Shown: positions 6,914 to 7,300 of the stretch, piece by piece
How the letters are laid out: each line of letters starts with the position of its first letter
Position numbering within the stretch: the stretch's first letter is position 1
Notes under the pieces: model-generated
Told to the model about the DNA's origin: nothing
The model's input: only the letters and a program-made list of their open reading frames with translations
Database searches by the model: none
Position numbers and translations under genes: made by a program
NCBI GenBank assembly: GCA_900556865.1
Contig: USQS01000043.1
Location: 1 to 7,300, forward strand
Origin: an uncultured Clostridium sp.
Lineage (GTDB): Bacteria; Bacillota; Clostridia; TANB77; CAG-508
Direction: 5' to 3'
Length of the DNA stretch: 7,300 bases

Positions 6914-6919
6914 TCCTTT
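6914..6919 (-). promoter_or_regulatory. lepA: Ribosome binding site of lepA
   Basis: AAAGGA, 11 bases before the family-consistent ATG at 6902. It is followed directly by ATG AAT TAA, a two-codon frame that ends two bases before the real start. The site fixes the start at MDNYKKY rather than at the upstream in-frame ATGs at 6941 and 6929. Confidence 0.7.
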
Positions 6920-6931
6920 CTAGCTTCATAT

Positions 6932-6960
6932 ATTTTAGCATAAAACCAAAAAAAGCTCAA
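6932..6960 (-). promoter_or_regulatory. Promoter of lepA-trmL
   Basis: On the minus strand, TTGAGC (6960-6955; four of six matches to TTGACA) is followed by a 17-bp spacer and TAAAAT (6937-6932; five of six). A TG one base before the -10 makes it an extended -10 promoter. Transcription would begin near 6925, giving a leader of about 23 bases that contains the AAAGGA site and little else. A second, weaker candidate with TATTAT/TATAAA near 7004-7009 lacks a good -35. Confidence 0.65.
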
Positions 6961-7025
6961 GGCTAATAGCTAAAAATAGATAGCATAATTTCCCATTAAT
7001 TCTTTATAATAGTTCTCACAAAAAT

Positions 7026-7178
7026 CTACTTTCTAAAAAAAGATAATGTGTTAATTAATTCATTTTTAGGTACTAATATTAAAATATGTTTAATAGTACT
7101 TTCCTCAACATATGGGCAACTAACAATGCCATCTATATATAAATGTTCTTGTGATTTTAAAAGAGAACTTTTAAAGTT
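7026..7178 (-). other. Gap between tRNA-Thr and lepA, with a start-less 50-codon open frame
   Basis: The 327 bases from 6903 to 7229 hold no confident gene. The left end carries the lepA leader and promoter, and the right end the tRNA-Thr terminator. Between them, minus-strand 7178-7026 stays open for 50 codons between TAA (7179-7181) and TAG (7026-7028). It reads NFKSSLLKSQ at the start, SCPYVEES in the middle and LSFFRK at the end. It has no ATG, GTG or TTG in frame and no ribosome binding site. The mixed composition looks somewhat protein-like. It may be a decayed 3' gene fragment or a chance frame; no family is recognised. Confidence 0.2.
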
Positions 7179-7184
7179 TTATAT

Positions 7185-7220
7185 AAAATAAAAACTCACG
7201 AACAATCAAGTCCGTAAGTT
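7185..7220 (-). terminator. Rho-independent terminator of tRNA-Thr
   Basis: On the minus strand AACTTACGGAC (7220-7210) pairs with GTTCGTGAGTT (7203-7193) around a six-base loop TTGATT. The 11-bp stem has two G-U pairs and is followed by TTTATTTT (7192-7185). It begins nine bases after the CCA end of tRNA-Thr, so it most likely ends that transcript and isolates it from lepA, which has its own promoter. Confidence 0.85.
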
Positions 7221-7229
7221 GATTTCAAA

Positions 7230-7300
7230 TGGAGCCACTAAGCAGAATCGAACTGCTGACCTACGGGTTACGAATCCGTTGCTCTACCAACTGAGCTATA
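7230..7300 (-). tRNA. tRNA-Thr, anticodon CGU (5' end beyond window)
   Basis: The visible part reads TATAGCTCAGTTGGTAGAGC through the D-arm. It then has the anticodon loop TTCGTAA with CGT opposite plus-strand 7270-7272, T-arm GCAG-TTCGATT-CTGC, acceptor 3' strand TAGTGGC, discriminator T and an encoded CCA (7232-7230). The first five bases of the acceptor 5' strand lie past 7300. It reads ACG codons, a minor threonine codon in an AT-rich genome. Whether other tRNAs precede it in the same transcript cannot be seen. Confidence 0.95.

Noticed and set aside
7153..7178. Hairpin TTTAAAAG-AGAA-CTTTTAAA followed by TTTT on the plus strand
   Set aside because: The stem is nearly all A-T, no plus-strand gene precedes it, and the tRNA-Thr transcript is already ended by the better hairpin at 7185-7220.
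6903..7229. Possible riboswitch or T-box leader ahead of lepA
   Set aside because: The proposed promoter leaves a leader of only about 23 bases, and no T-box motif, specifier loop or paired terminator/antiterminator is visible further upstream.

Overview
The window is strongly AT-rich, uses the standard code (UGG for Trp, TAA/TAG stops) and has AGGA/AGGAGG-type ribosome binding sites. Together with a WG-repeat surface protein and Firmicutes-like LepA, AcpS, TatD and TrmL sequences, this suggests a low-GC member of the Clostridia or a close Firmicutes relative, perhaps a gut lineage. I cannot name the species. Most of the window is ordinary chromosomal housekeeping sequence; no transposase, phage gene, CRISPR array or defence cassette is visible.

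Layout, left to right. At 146-272 a promoter drives a plus-strand tRNA-Leu(CAA). At 278-305 a 12-bp hairpin with a UUCG loop ends both that tRNA and the minus-strand operon arriving from the right. All protein genes are on the minus strand, in two transcription units. The first, read right to left, starts at a promoter at 6932-6960 and holds lepA (5090-6902) and trmL (4568-5068). The second starts at a promoter with a perfect TTGACA box (4522-4550). It holds a membrane-anchored WG-repeat protein (2975-4489), an unrecognised tail-anchored protein (1698-2945), acpS (1310-1684), tatD (495-1289) and a 44-codon open frame (310-444) whose stop lies four bases from the shared terminator. At the right edge is a minus-strand tRNA-Thr(CGU), cut off at its 5' end, with its own terminator at 7185-7220.

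The known genes serve translation and its supplies. LepA acts on ribosomes, TrmL methylates the wobble base of tRNA-Leu (its predicted substrate type, tRNA-Leu(CAA), is in the same window), AcpS activates acyl carrier protein, and TatD is a metal-dependent nuclease. The least understood part is the pair of membrane-anchored proteins at the head of the second operon.

The clearest anomaly is a single extra base at 6806 that breaks lepA between its P-loop and switch I while the rest of the gene is intact. It creates the only in-frame CGG codon I found in the window. A sequencing or assembly error is the simplest explanation; a recent mutation or recoding are alternatives. A second pattern is that most ribosome binding sites here have an ATG fused directly to the AGGA core, with the family-consistent start 10-13 bases further on.
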